From Guyanagaster necrorhizus (Eukaryota > Basidiomycota > Agaricomycetes > Agaricales > Physalacriaceae): a stretch of 64,000 nucleotides of DNA. This document shows positions 9,894 to 21,828 of this stretch, piece by piece. Numbering within the stretch: the stretch's first letter is position 1; every line of letters begins with the position of its first letter. A model generated the notes under the pieces. That model saw only the letters and a list, made by a program, of their open reading frames with translations. It was not told the origin of the DNA and did not search any database. The stretch covers positions 601,277 to 665,276 of the forward strand of contig NW_025064886.1 in NCBI RefSeq assembly GCF_019112545.1, in the 5' to 3' direction. A program made the position numbers and the translations under genes.

Positions 9894-12080
9894 ATGACCA
9901 TCGTTCTCACTCCCTACGTGTCCGGGGGCGCTCAGAAGCTCAAGGCAGCCTCCCAGTGTATGCGGGCCATTCTTACCGCTACTCGTCGCCCTGTACTAAT
10001 TACAAGGCGTTCCCTAGCTCCCGCAGGACCCAAGCATGGTCTGACACCCCCCGCCCTCGACGACGCCGTCCACGCGCTTCGCTGTCTTGCCCAGCTGCGC
10101 TCCAAGGATAAGGGCATCGAAAAGTACATCTACCTCTCCATGCTCAAGGAGCAGGATCCCGCCATGTTCTACAAGCTCTGTCTCGCCAACATGTCAGAAT
10201 TCACGCCCATCATCTATACCCCAACCGTCGGCGACGCTTGTCTGCAGTACTCGCACATCTACAGGCGTCCCGAAGGCTTAGTACGTTGCAATTGACTCAT
10301 TTCCATCTATCGCGCGTGCTGAATAAGACGCGCTGTTGTCCAGTATGTGTCCATCAAGGACAAGGGCAATATCAAATCTGTCATTTCCAATTGGCCTCGA
10401 GTCGATGAGGCCAGAATCAGCGTCGTCACTGATGGTAAGAGCCTCGTTGTCTCCAGTCGCTGAGCTCTATTCACCGGCATTACGTGATAGGCTCTCGTAT
10501 TCTCGGCCTGGGTGACCTTGGTATCAATGGTATGCCTATTTCCATCGGAAAGCTCTCTCTCTACATTGCTGGCGCCGGGTGAGCATTTTTCCAGCCAAGT
10601 TTAGTTTTTCCAGACGCTCATGCGGATGTGATTTAGAATTCGTCCCACATCAACCATTCCCATATGTCTTGATCTTGGAACAAACAATCAAGCTTATCTG
10701 GATGATCCGCTATACCTGGGCCTCCGCGAAAGGCGCGTGCCCGACAATGAGATGACAGAATTCATGGACGAATTCATGGACGAGATGTCCGTCGCCTTCC
10801 CGAAATTGATGGTTCAATTCGAGGTGAGCTGCGCTCCGCATTTCCGTTATCCGGATGACTCATGATTCTTATTCTAATTAGGACTTTTCCACGGACCATG
10901 CATTCGCGTACCTTGAGCGGTATCGGAACAAATATCCCGTTTTCAACGATGACATTCAAGGAACAGGAGCTGTCGTGCTCAGTGGATTCCTCAACGCCGC
11001 CAAGATCTCATCTGCGGTGTCCGGGCGCCCGTTGAGCAGCCATCGGATTCTGTTCTTCGGCGCGGGGTCGGCCGGTGTCGGTGTTGCTTCGCAGCTCATG
11101 AGTTTCTTCACGATACAAGGCCTGTCGGTCGACGAGGCACGGGAACGTGTTTGGTTGGTTGACTCACAGGGCCTTGTATATGATGCTCGTGGCAAACTGG
11201 CGGAGCACAAGAAATGTATGCCTGTTTCCGGGCTGCATGGATGACGCTGACCCCTTCTGGTAGACTTCTCGCGTAAGGACTATGAAGGCCCGCCTATGAA
11301 GAACCTCCTTGATATTATTGACTATGTGAAACCCACCGCTTTACTGGGTCTTTCAACGATATCTGTGAGAATCTACTCCTATATTCTAGATATTAGGGTC
11401 ACTAACGTCAGAACAGAATGCTTTCAACGCGGAAGTTATCCGAGCAATGAGCGCGCTCAACGCTCGTCCCATCATCTTCCCTCTGTCTAACCCAGTCCGT
11501 CTATCCGAATGCACGTTCAGTGATGCTGTGGAGAACTCCAACGGCAACGTACTGTTTGCATCGGGCTCCCCTTTCGATCCTATCGAGTACAACGGCAAGA
11601 CTTTATACCCAGGACAAGGCAACAACATGTACATCTTCCCTGGTCAGTGTCGTCATGATTCGTTTCATTTCAGTGATCCTAATATCTCTTGCAGGTTTGG
11701 GTTTGGGGTCAATCCTCTCGAGGGCAAAGAGTGTGACAGACACGATGGTTGAGGCCGCATCTCTCGGATTAGCAGAGTCATTGACGCCCGAGGAACATGA
11801 TGCCGGATTGTTGTACCCCAGGATTGAGAGGAGTAAGTTTGCTGCCTATCATGTCTGCTTGTTGATCAGTATTGATGGTCGTCAAAGTTCGTGAAATTAG
11901 TGCAAACATTGCTAAGGATGTTATTCGTGCTGCTCAGAAAGCGGTCAGTGCTTCAATTTTTTTGCTGATGCACATCAAGCTGATATTTATTTTCAGGGCG
12001 TCGATCGCTCGCCGGAGCTTCGGGAACCGAATGACGATGACGTTTACAAGCGGGTACAAAGCAAGATGTGGACCCCTTAA
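9894..12080 (+). CDS. NAD-type malic enzyme, probably mitochondrial
   Basis: Ten exons (9894-10280, 10344-10434, 10491-10578, 10637-10823, 10882-11215, 11264-11364, 11417-11642, 11695-11832, 11888-11943, 11997-12080) all join in phase to 563 aa, the normal family length. The enzyme decarboxylates L-malate to pyruvate and CO2 while reducing NAD(P). Visible landmarks are the catalytic Tyr108 in [17 protein letters not shown], the [12 protein letters not shown] loop, the family signature [11 protein letters not shown] near 272-282 with metal-binding Asp, the Rossmann loop GAGSAG near 311-316, and FPLSNP..E late in the protein. The first 55 residues contain many Arg and Lys and no Asp or Glu, so mitochondrial import is likely. 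The start at 9894 sits in a GCCGCCATGA context; an upstream in-frame Met at 9753 lies before the TATA box. The next gene is convergent, 163 bp away. Confidence 0.95.
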
Positions 12081-12243
12081 AATTTTTATTCGTATTTGCT
12101 TTGATGCTATGCTCTCCACTGGTTTTCTTTTTTTGGCATTCATCTTCCACTTGTAGACCTAGCGTATGGGGTAATTATATATAATTTGGATTGAATACAA
12201 CAGGTGATATAGAGCCTTGTGCAATCCTCCACCCAAGATGTCT

Positions 12244-13567
12244 TCAAGCTGCAGACCACACCGATCGAGCCTCCGACTGTTGCGACTTTGGAAGCACGGG
12301 AGAAGGAACAGTCCCGGATCCAGCCTCACTTCGAGAATAGGACCAGATCAGGCTGGGAGTGAAATTCCTTATGATAGATTCTGTCGTCGTTAGTAGTGTT
12401 CCTGCAAAATAGATTAGTTTTGGCTTGTACGTATGGACGGAGTTCTGTACATACCTTGCTGACTCGTGTGACTCTTGAAACTCCGAGCTGAGGCAGAGCG
12501 CGCGTGCCGAACCTTGGATTTTCTGATGTAGACGACGAGCAAGGCAATGAGGAGGGTGATAATAAGAAACATGACACCCAGCAAGGCCGCAAGGATTTTG
12601 ATAATAGCGGGGGAAGCGGTGGTCACAGAAGATACATTATTGGCAGAGGAAGTGGTTGATTTAATGGCAGAAGGAAAAGTGGAAACACTCGCAGATGGTG
12701 TGGGAGCGAAAGAGATGGTTGCCTCAGTATTTGAGGTACTGTTTGGATGGGGAGATATGAAGAAATAGTCAAGAATGAAAGGAGAAGCAGACCCCGCGTC
12801 TGTCACGTTGATGACGATTTTGTGCTCTTTCTCTGACAACTCAGATGCCACAAATAAGGGCTGATTGAGGTAAGTTTGGTCGAGTTGCGGCTCTGTGGTA
12901 ACGAAAGGGGCCGCGGCGTCGACAGTGAAGGATGTTGTGGGAGGATTCGAAGATGTACTACTGGATGGCACGGCTCCAAAAACGATTATTCCGCTTCCTG
13001 TGGACATTAAGGCCCTGAGTTGTAAGCCGGAAAACCGGATGACGTACCGTTGAAGCTTAAGGAAACCGTTGAGCCCGCAGTGGAAGTGCTGTGAGTCGTA
13101 TTTGACGGTCCTGCACCATCGAGAGACCAGGGACCATTGTAAAGCACCCTCGCGTCATTGTCAGCGACGCAGAATTGGCAGAAAATGTCGCTCCCGGTGG
13201 TGAACGGGTTGGCCGTTTGGCTATTAGTTGTGCTGTTATTCGACGTGGACCCTTTTGATCCATTCGAACCGTTAGAATTGTTCGAACCCTTTGCGTCATC
13301 ATCGGCGTCGGAGCCGTCCTTATCACGGCCTTCGTTCATGTCACCGCTTGGATCAAAGGGGGTCGTTCGGCGGTGAATGAAGACTGGATACCTTGGATTC
13401 ATATAACCGCATTGCTGGTCACCACGAATGTAATCGTGGACCCATACAGGAAGGACAGCAAAGAGCATGTCCAAAATATGTGGTCCTGTTAGCAAAAAGA
13501 AATCTATGGCAACGGCGGAGAAAAAATATAATTATAGCGTACCATTGGAAGCCTTCGAAGGAGGCAT
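12244..13567 (-). CDS. Single-pass membrane protein with Ser/Thr-rich ectodomain
   Basis: Four exons (13567-13543, 13485-13048, 12997-12455, 12401-12244) with GT..AG introns of 50-57 nt all join in phase to 387 aa. The N-terminal half is extracellular-like, with a Gly/Asn/Ser-rich low-complexity tract, a DARVLYNGPW block, several NxS/T sites and a domain with FNG.GIIVFGAV as seen in many mushroom surface proteins. Residues 256-285 are almost only Ser, Thr and Ala, a likely O-glycosylated stalk. A strong transmembrane helix follows (about 286-311, IIKILAALLG onwards) with a basic stop-transfer RKSKVRHARS and a 70-residue cytoplasmic tail. The layout resembles wall-stress or mucin-like sensors, but no function is assigned. 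The hydrophobic N-terminus (residues 11-24) is a weak signal. The first exon is short and is the least certain part. Confidence 0.75.
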
Positions 13568-13720
13568 GCTTAGGAACTGAAACAGAATAAGTATAATATT
13601 CTTGGGGATTCTTTATCAGCACATTTAGGCTCGTACCGGTGAAGTGTACATCTCACCTAGATATCTGCGGCGTCAGAGAAAGAACTAGGACGTGGATGAC
13701 AGGTTTTGGAAGCGATCCTG

Positions 13721-13730
13721 ATATATAAAC
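13721..13730 (-). promoter_or_regulatory. TATA box of the membrane protein gene
   Basis: Read on the minus strand, GTTTATATAT lies about 155 bp before the start codon at 13567. It supports transcription beginning near 13,695 and agrees with the chosen first exon. Confidence 0.5.
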
Positions 13731-16687
13731 CCTGGCACACGTTCACAGAAAAGAGTGAGCCATTTGGTCTCTATTCGGCGAGCAGATGACTACGAGCATG
13801 AGAGTAGGTACCTTCGGTGTTAGTAGTACATACTCCAACAAGCACGAAGGGAGTGCAATGTAGAGGGAAAGGCTCCATCGCGTGTGCCTTGGTACGTTTA
13901 GCCCTAGCACGATTGATAAGAATGTCTAGGTCGGTTTGTCTCGTACCAGTGAGCCATGTAATGTCAACAGTGGGAAGGCTGGAAGTACAGACCGTGAGTA
14001 AAGTCATGGAGACTTCGGGGAATAGGGAAACTTACCAATGGAACGGTCTGCTCGTTACCAAGCAACTGGCATTCTCGAAAGCGTCCGTATAACTTAATTG
14101 CAGGTATGCTGATCTATGCCATGCTTTCGGTGCGGCACAACGCTTGAGACGGGTCATAATTGAAAGGTGTCAATGCGTATTCAGATTGACATTGTAGGAC
14201 CTAATCACATCAAAGACGAGGTCTGTCCATATGCATGAATGCTGGAGGTGAAAACAAGCAGTTCATTAGTAAACCTGGGTCATTGGAAAACGATGGGCCC
14301 GAACGGTACTGAGGGTGGTACTGATATAAGCGAAGTCCTATGGCGACAGCAAAATATAGACGATAACCAGCTATATGATAGGCCAGTATTTCAATGTAGA
14401 TAAGGAGGACAGAAGAATGCTACTGCACAGCCACTATATCGCGGCTTTGTCCGATACCAGTTAATGTCGTCTTCAATGCTTGGCTCTATTCAAGAATAAC
14501 AGAAGAAATACTTCAGGATTGATGGAATGTCGGACTGTGCTACTATCTGCAATTTGTATGTTCTCACTATCGTTATTTTTCATACGCATGCTCACGAGGT
14601 CTTACATACATACTTCGTCGAAATAAACTCTTGTTCAATCGTGCCTCTTTTACGCCACCAGTCACACAGTGAAAGCACCACCTGTGATGTGGGTCCTGGT
14701 AACCGCATTCAACGCATGCGTTTATTATTTGACGCATGCATTTGATCTTTTAATGTGAAGTGCTGCGAGGAGCGTCATCAAAATTTCATTGATAGTGAGA
14801 TGCATTTGGACCTGGCTGTTGTTTTCCTCTTACGGAACGACATCTGGAGCCTTTTCTAAGGTCCTATCGCATGCTACAGACAATTCTGCTACCTCTAATG
14901 TGAGTTACAGAGAAATGATACTGGCTGTACAGCTAGGCCTTTACAGAAGAGTAAGTGTTGTAACATTCTGGTCTAAAATGCACCAGATCTCACGGAGCCA
15001 TACGCGCACGCATTCTTCCCGAACACACCAAACCCAAGAAACCGCGAAAACGCACCATGTCCACGCGAAATTCTCCCAACCGGTTATTGCCTAGATGGGC
15101 ATCAAGTTTAGCTCTCTACCCTTCTATTGTTCTCGCGGAGGGACGTCGGTCGTGTAACATAACCTGCGGTGCGTTCGTTGTATTCCTTTCCCCGTATATT
15201 CGAGTCTGATATGCCGTTATTTTATTTTAAGAATTTTTTAACAAACCAGGAAGCCCATCTCATGGAACATACCCAACAGCAATGTCACGTATATGCTGAT
15301 GTCGGACTGAAGGCCCGACTCAGCAAAGAGAACACGCGGTCTGCGGAACTACAATCTCAAACTCAGATTCCTGGTTCGCACTGATTCTAGCCTGAGGTAC
15401 TGACATAGATCTTTAACGACTAACGGTATCTGGATATCGTGTCCCAGAGAATCAAATCATCATACTTTCGAGGTGAGGTGACCTACTATAATTCGGGAGC
15501 TGATTTAATAACTTCTTCGAAGTTCATTTCAGCTAAGTGTTACATGCAAATGTGTACACAGAACACCATCACGCTCCAAATTTTAAAAGGCGCTTTCTCA
15601 CTACCATCGGATACCTCTTTGTCATTCACTTCGATGTCAGACCTCGCGGAAGGTTTATTGGCGCCGTCGTCCGTAAACCTTTTGCCAGAGAATTGAACTT
15701 TGTCTAGCCTTGTCCTCGATGTATCGATCCGGGTTTGCCGCATCCTTGTTGATACACCTCTCTTCTGGCCGAGGTCTTCCGGATTTGTGGCGTCTTACAT
15801 TGGGAGCCCAATCTGACGGTTTAATCGAACATCCGGTCCCAGCCTCAGCCCCAGCTTCCCTTCTAGCCGGCATTTTGAACGAGCCCCGAAAGACAGGCTG
15901 GAACGCTGCGGAATAAACGGCTCAGTGGATCGCTTCACGGTGTTTGTCCTTACTCCTCCACTATGAGTTGAATCTAACATACGAAAATGACTTTGCATAC
16001 AGTGAACATGATACGGAGAAATCTACCAACGCTCTGGACCAGGGCCCTACGGCAAGATCTAAGGAGATTGGAAAACGACGGACGACATGCACACGAGAAA
16101 TTATCCCGATTCCATCTCTGATGTCTGAGAGAGTTCCAGAATCTTCGAGTTCATTGTGGTGCAAGGCTATCTGTCCGACGGCAGATTAGGTAGTTCTGAA
16201 TTATCAATGTTTTGCTTAGCCGGCCAGTGCAAGGACGGTCGCGAACTTGAATCACCCAATGCCTTTCTTCCCTCTCCCGAGATTGGAGAGTCACTGTCTG
16301 TCTTCCCATTGTTTCGAGTCAATGAGAGGGTGCGCTTACTCCAGCATTAATGGTACTGAACAAATGCGCTTCAGATGCGCAAAAAGCTGCACTGGAAGCT
16401 TGGGTACGTGCAGCCTCCTTTGCTCGGCATGTATAACGCCCAGTTCGATGAAGTTATTTCATGGAAGCAAGCGTCCATAATCTCTCATATAGCAAGCCTT
16501 TTCTCTCTGCTACACAATGTTGACATGTAATGTACATACTTCCTTGCAATTGCACAAAATTCGATTGCTCTGGTGCCGCGGCAAATTTGACGCTAGTGGC
16601 GGCGTGATCACTGACCATCTCCAATCACTTCTTCCTTTCTACCAAGTTCAGCGACAGTGGCGGCCCTTCAGAACGTATTGTGGTGCA
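13731..16687. other. Long intergenic region, no supported gene
   Basis: The region separates two divergently transcribed genes. It holds only short frames. The most protein-like is a minus-strand frame at 14007-13771 that ends near a GGTACC donor-like site, but I find no partner exon or family. The last part upstream of 16688 is the F-box gene's 5' region. No repeat, RNA gene or transposon was recognised. CpG content remains normal, unlike the DNA right of 18,950. Confidence 0.4.
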
Positions 16688-18397
16688 ATGTCTCGACCAG
16701 AGGCCGTGACGCTCTCTACAGAGCTCGCAGTCGTCACTGCCCAGTTGGAGCTACTCCGTACCCAAGAAGCCGAGCTCCAGCAACACATCGACGGACTTCA
16801 GGCATATAAAGAGATCATTTCAGCTCGACGGCGTGCGCTTGAGGTCAAGGAGTTCGAATTGGAGGCGTCGCGACACCCAGTGAACTGGTTACCAGTGGAA
16901 TTGCTCGTCGACGTATTTCTCTTCTTCGTCGAAGACGACAATAGCGCCTTCGTCCTCACTCACGTCTGCCAGAAGTGGCGTGAGGTTGCGCTGACAACAT
17001 CGTGCCTTTGGACATGCATATCAACGCGCAGCACCCGGTGGAACAGTAACCTCGTCGCGTTGGCGCTGGAAAGGTCGCGCGACTGCTTGCTCGACGTTGT
17101 CCTGGATGAGCACGATACGGATCCCTCTGCCATTCCCCTTCATTTGGAAACCTGCGATGATCACCACAAACGTATTCGCAGTTGCACGATGCACGCTCCG
17201 GAATTTCGTTCAGTGCAGAAATTGGCGGCGATAATCAACCAACTCCCTTGCATCCACCTTCGGTCATTGTCGCTCAGCGTCATGACCAAGAACTCGGTAC
17301 CCTTGGGGCTAATTACTGAGCCTTCTTCAGATACGACGCACTCCATCCCACTTGCGCACCTGAACCTGACTAAGGTGCCTCTGCATTTTCTCTCCCAACA
17401 CCTATTAACAAATGTCGTGACTCTAACGATATGTTATCCTCCAACGGCTCGCCTAACGCTCGCAGATTTTACAAGTTTTCTGTCATTCATGCCGCGATTA
17501 GAGGAGCTCGTCCTTCTGAATACGTCCTTCGTACCACCCTCATCGGTTATCCAGGCGATCAAGCTACCTTCCCTCCGATGCATCGAATGGAGTTACCCCC
17601 GTGACGTCCTCATTTTACAACTTTTTACCGCCATAGAGGTGACTGCCGTCCAACGCCTCGACCTCTGGATAGATAGTCCCAACCCTAGATATCACATCTC
17701 CCAACCAAGCACCAACGTCTGCATCCTTCCCTTCCTCGAAGAGCTCCTCGTCCAGTGCACAGATGAGGACGCCATGGGTTCTGTCCTTCGCAAATTCGCC
17801 TTGCCCGTGTTACGCAAGCTGGAACTGACCAATGCTGACGAGCGCCTCAGGCTCGAAGGAATCCGGTCAGATTCACTCCCTCTTCTTCCCCGAATGGAAT
17901 CCCTCTTCCGTGACCCACGCCAGCCGCAGCTTACTCATCTGACGTTATCGCATTATATGCTTACTCCAAATGCCGAGGCAATGCTCGGGTACGTGCCCGC
18001 TCTGGTTTCGCTCTCGCTCGACGCCTGTACGGGAGTCAAGGGTGTGTTAGAGAGCTTGATGCGAGAAGCCGTGGGGACCGAAGGTGTAAAATACTGCTCT
18101 AAGTTGGAGAGACTGTCGTTTTGGTCCTGCCAGGATTTGGAGAAGGGATTGTTGGAAAGATTGGTGAGGTTGAGGAATCTTGTAGGACGCGGTACCTGGG
18201 GAGGAGAGCGAAAGATACGTCCTTTACCTGAAGGGAGGAAAATACGGCCTCTGCCTTCCTCGCGTGTTGGTGGTGTGGCGCACATGAAGCCAGTGCCAAT
18301 CACGTATCTGAGAGTCGAGGGTTGTCCGAATGTGACTGCAGAAGAGATGGGTGCATTGTCCCGAGAGCTGGGTGTCATTGATATTGCTTTCCAGTAA
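16688..18397 (+). CDS. F-box domain protein of the Agaricomycete type
   Basis: A single uninterrupted frame of 569 aa. Residues 10-60 form a coiled coil rich in Glu, Gln, Leu and Arg. An F-box follows at about 64-111 (NWLPVELLVDVFLFFV, then LTHVCQKWREVAL and LW), which in this family docks to Skp1 in an SCF ubiquitin ligase. The rest contains irregular leucine-rich segments (LRSLSLSV, LEELVLL, LTHLTLSHYML, LVSLSLDACTGV), a likely substrate-binding surface. The start at 16688 places the coiled coil and F-box at the distances usual in mushroom paralogues; the frame is open back to 16517, but that extension is Cys/Trp-rich and not family-like. A small internal duplication (RKIRPLP twice) lies near residue 515. 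Such genes form large families in mushrooms; the target is unknown. Confidence 0.88.
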   Translation: MSRPEAVTLSTELAVVTAQLELLRTQEAELQQHIDGLQAYKEIISARRRALEVKEFELEASRHPVNWLPVELLVDVFLFFVEDDNSAFVLTHVCQKWREVALTTSCLWTCISTRSTRWNSNLVALALERSRDCLLDVVLDEHDTDPSAIPLHLETCDDHHKRIRSCTMHAPEFRSVQKLAAIINQLPCIHLRSLSLSVMTKNSVPLGLITEPSSDTTHSIPLAHLNLTKVPLHFLSQHLLTNVVTLTICYPPTARLTLADFTSFLSFMPRLEELVLLNTSFVPPSSVIQAIKLPSLRCIEWSYPRDVLILQLFTAIEVTAVQRLDLWIDSPNPRYHISQPSTNVCILPFLEELLVQCTDEDAMGSVLRKFALPVLRKLELTNADERLRLEGIRSDSLPLLPRMESLFRDPRQPQLTHLTLSHYMLTPNAEAMLGYVPALVSLSLDACTGVKGVLESLMREAVGTEGVKYCSKLERLSFWSCQDLEKGLLERLVRLRNLVGRGTWGGERKIRPLPEGRKIRPLPSSRVGGVAHMKPVPITYLRVEGCPNVTAEEMGALSRELGVIDIAFQ

Positions 18398-18950
18398 TCA
18401 TTTCCTACTTGCTATCACAACTACAGGTGGAACATCCATGTACAAATACAACAAACTGAGGGTAGCCGTTATTGACATCGGTGACAATGCATAGCATAAT
18501 AAGGGTCAATTCCACAAAGGAATAAAGCAAAGCAAAAAATATGCGTATAAAACGCAAACACCAGTCCCAGAGTAGTCTGAATCGAGTTCCGCAACTGAAA
18601 ATCAGATTGCGGGCTACGAAGTGCACTGAAGGACGTTCGAGGAGCCAAAGGCGATAGTCGAACGCCCAATCCCCGGCGCATATCTCAAGGTTCTTACACC
18701 TATATCCCTCCCCTCTGAAGGATCTTTGGGCGTCTGATCAACAAAGAACAGAACGATAAGGGAAGACCGTGTTTCTGGTACGCTGCCTCATGCCAATTAT
18801 GACTGGACCCAGCTAGAGCCGATCGTGGGGGAATGGAATACTCAGACCTTAGCCCGCTCATGAATCTAGACGAACATAGCGTCCTGTGTGGAATGAGCCT
18901 CGTAGCTTTGGTACTGGTGGTTGATGTTGATTAAAAAAATTTTTTTTAAC
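18398..18950. other. 3' flank of the F-box gene and edge of the gene-bearing segment
   Basis: No gene is seen. Base composition is still mixed with ordinary CpG frequency until about 18,950. An A7/T8 palindrome (TTAAAAAAATTTTTTTTAA, 18931-18949) marks the point where the AT-rich, CpG-poor DNA begins soon after. Confidence 0.45.
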
Positions 18951-19964
18951 GAGTTTTGATCGAACGTCTTATGTAATAGCGGTCGTTGCCGAACCAATCA
19001 GGATGTGCAGCTCATACTAAGAGTCTGAGATGTTGGTTAAAGTCTCAATAATAAGGTAGTAAAGGTTTTTGTTAGGTTCTTTATCTCTCCAGCAGAGATA
19101 AGTTTCTGAACTCCATAGATAGCACCAGTAGAGCCATATTTTAAATAATCAGTTGCAGTATATAACCCATGACTGCATAGTCTGGCTGGGGTCTGGTTTG
19201 GCCCAGATTTGGACAGATTTGCTGAACCTCAAGCCTGGACTGCTGCCTAATTAGCTATTGAAAAAATCTGAATGGGATGGAGAGAAAGAGAGGATTTGAC
19301 CTCTTATAAATGAGATTTTAGAGAGAACATAAGATGAGCACTATGGAAATAGGGGTATTGGTGTATCAGTGGTCATCTTCATCATCATTACCATTGTCCT
19401 GATCTTGGATTGGTTGAAACAGGTGTGATACAACTGGAGTCCATGGAGGATTGTTTTGATGGTTGCTTCAGCTGGCAGAAATGAATAGTTGAGGTTAAAA
19501 GAGGTTAGGAGTTCTATTGTTGGCATTAGATTGTCAAACAGTATGTCAGACAATAACCAAACAATCACAAATACAATATGTTGTAAAATAGATGGTGTTG
19601 GGATAGCAATTCCAAGTGAGTACAAAAATATACTTGAAGAAACTATGTTAATCAGCAGCTGACTTAAACTGTGACTGAGACTTATATAATAATTTGTAGA
19701 AAGCTCTTGAAGTAGTACAAGATGTATTTAAGTACAATGTCTCTCTCTCAAGAGGCTAATCTAATCTTCTGTACTGTACTCTCTTCTGTACTTTCCACAG
19801 ATGGTAATGAGAGGAATAAACACAGTAGTGAACTATGAGACTTGACTGTGTGAGATAAAGAAGAGATTCATATGGATGTTGAGAATTAAAATTTTAATAG
19901 GCTGAATGGTCTAGTATTTATACAACAAGGTATGTACTTTTAGAATATATGACTATCTACTAGG
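18951..19964. other. AT-rich, CpG-poor repeat-like DNA left of retrotransposon B
   Basis: The DNA has almost no CpG and no gene-like frame beyond a short minus-strand one (19625-19341) with hydrophobic content. Its composition equals that of the decayed retrotransposons further right, so it is probably an older transposon relic, but no LTR or domain could be recognised. Retrotransposon B inserted into its right end at the sequence CTAGG. Confidence 0.35.
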
Positions 19965-20408
19965 TGTTACAGTTACCTTTCCTTTAACCTCTATTTTGAT
20001 TAGTCAAGGCATCAAAACCAAGTGCTTAAACTGTGAGAAGGGCTTAGTCAGCATACAACAAGCCAACTTTGTCATGATTATTCAATGCAACTGACATCTA
20101 ATGACAGATACACAATCACCCTTTTATATATAGTAAAGACATTTAAGGACAATGGGTACTGGAAACAGAGGAACACACAATAAGTATGAGTATTTATAGT
20201 GATTCACAAACTGTATTTAAGAAAGCTCGCTCTCACTGATAACTCCAGCTTCGAGCTAAAGTTTACAATCACCATTCTACCTCAAGTCTATATCTGACCT
20301 TGAGTCATAATGGTGAAATACACATAAGTGAACTCAGCTGATCTCTCAAAGTGCAAAGGGATGGCTGTTTATCATATGTAACTGCTCATATAATGCTTGG
20401 ACATAATA
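19965..20408 (+). repeat. 5' LTR of retrotransposon B
   Basis: The 444-bp LTR starts TGTTAC and ends TAATA (CA eroded to TA). It has TTAGTCA motifs at 20000-20006 and 20044-20052, a TATTTAAG promoter box at 20214-20221, and the segment AGCTTCGAGCTAA at 20247-20259, 33 nt after the TATA start. That segment is nearly complementary to 20410-20422. Differences from the 3' LTR are all transitions. Confidence 0.92.
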
Positions 20409-20463
20409 ATTAGCTCAAAGCTTCAACTTCTCTTTCTCAAGCCCAATTGTGCTGAGAAACCAA

Positions 20464-21828
20464 ATGCCCTCTACAAACTCTACTGACCCAAATTTTGACC
20501 ATGAGTTCTTTAAACTTCTTTCTTCCATCATTAGAACATTGATAGGATTATTGGTGATCATCCAGCTGTGCTGGAGATGCCATTCAATCACTGCCTGGGC
20601 CCTCAGACATTACAATGAATTCTTACATATCTGCAAAATTCTATAAAATGTAACTCCAGACCTTTCCCTCTATGACATTCCCAAATCCTGAAGAATGACC
20701 TATCAGTTCCCAGAAGCAGGGCCTAGTGGCATGCATCAGGGGAATGGTCAAGAAGAAGCAGGAGGACAACATTCCCTCTGACCTGGACACCCAGACCCTG
20801 GCATCCCAGAGAGACACAGTATACTTGTACCAGAATCTCCTCTCAATCATGAAGACGAAGACATCCCAGAGGACTTCTTCTGGCAGTCTTCCTCCTTTTC
20901 TTTCACCTTCTGAACTCATGAGATTACCGACTATGCCAGGGACTCTCTCAATGCCCCTTAGATGGCTTGACAGCCAGGTGCCAGAACTCCTTAAAGCCAG
21001 TCTCACAGCCCCCATCCCTCCACCAGGACCAGCTCCAGGATGAGGAGGATTCTCTCAGATGACAAGTAGCAATGGCAAGTATGGAAAGAAACTGTTTACT
21101 GGTACTTCCCAACTTAGGACTTCATCATCTCATTTAATTACAATGATGCCATTCGACAGGAGGAGTGAAGACAGTGGAATGAGCTACAGCCAGTATGTTG
21201 CAAGTCTGAGGAGCAAGCTGCAGTCCACAACCAGCAGAGACAGGAGGCTATGCAGTACAATGAGTGCTACAGAGATGAGCAGTGGAGAGTTGAGTGAGCT
21301 AGACTGGAGAAAGCTGATGTCAGCAACTGGTATGGGCTACACTCTGAGGTCACAAGTGTCCTCACTCCTGTATGAGCTGACTCTTCTGCCTCTGCTCTGA
21401 TCTTTTGAGAGCCTAGTACTCCAAGCAGTGGAATCCCAGAGCACTGGGCCGATGGCACTCGAACCAGGCGACACTCAAGACCCCCAACCTCCCAGCATCC
21501 CCAGCATAGACTCCACCTTCAGGAGTGATGAGTCTGTTCTTGGACACTATGGGTTATGGGTCCTCAGAAATGCTCACATCCCTGCCTGCGCTCTCTGAGG
21601 TTTTCTCAGAAGTAGGGTTGTCAGGCAGCTCATTAACGATAACTACTGACATAACATCTGCCTCTATCACAACAGAGTGGAGGTGGCAAGAGTGACTGGA
21701 GGAAATCGATACAACCTCAATATTGGGAGTCAACCAGCCACTGCCTATGAAAGCCCCCTAGCTACTGGGCCAAGTATCCAGTCAAGGAAGCAAAGCAACA
21801 ATACACTAAGAGGTTGCAGAGAGCATTT
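20464..21828 (+). pseudogene. ORF1 of retrotransposon B (membrane-segment protein), interrupted
   Basis: From the ATG at 20464 the frame encodes a short polar leader, then a hydrophobic stretch (LLSSIIRTLIGLLVIIQLC), then SITAWALRHYNEFL. A long Glu/Pro/Ser-rich region follows, with a Gln/Glu-rich coiled-coil-like segment near 21180-21310. It aligns with ORF1 of element A throughout. Many TGA and TAG stops break it, and element A is inserted at its end (21829). Function is unknown; see the findings. Confidence 0.7.

Noticed and set aside
12215..12361. Plus-strand frame downstream of the malic enzyme that reads like a protein tail
   Set aside because: It is antisense to the last exon of the minus-strand membrane protein gene, which splices in phase and ends there; the plus reading has no start and no splice link to the malic enzyme.
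13771..14007. Minus-strand coding-like frame upstream of the membrane protein gene
   Set aside because: It lies beyond that gene's TATA box, lacks a partner exon and matches no family I know; kept only as a remark in the spacer entry.
16517..16687. Upstream start of the F-box gene giving 626 aa
   Set aside because: The added 57 residues are Cys/Trp-rich with no family resemblance, and the coiled coil starts just after the Met at 16688.
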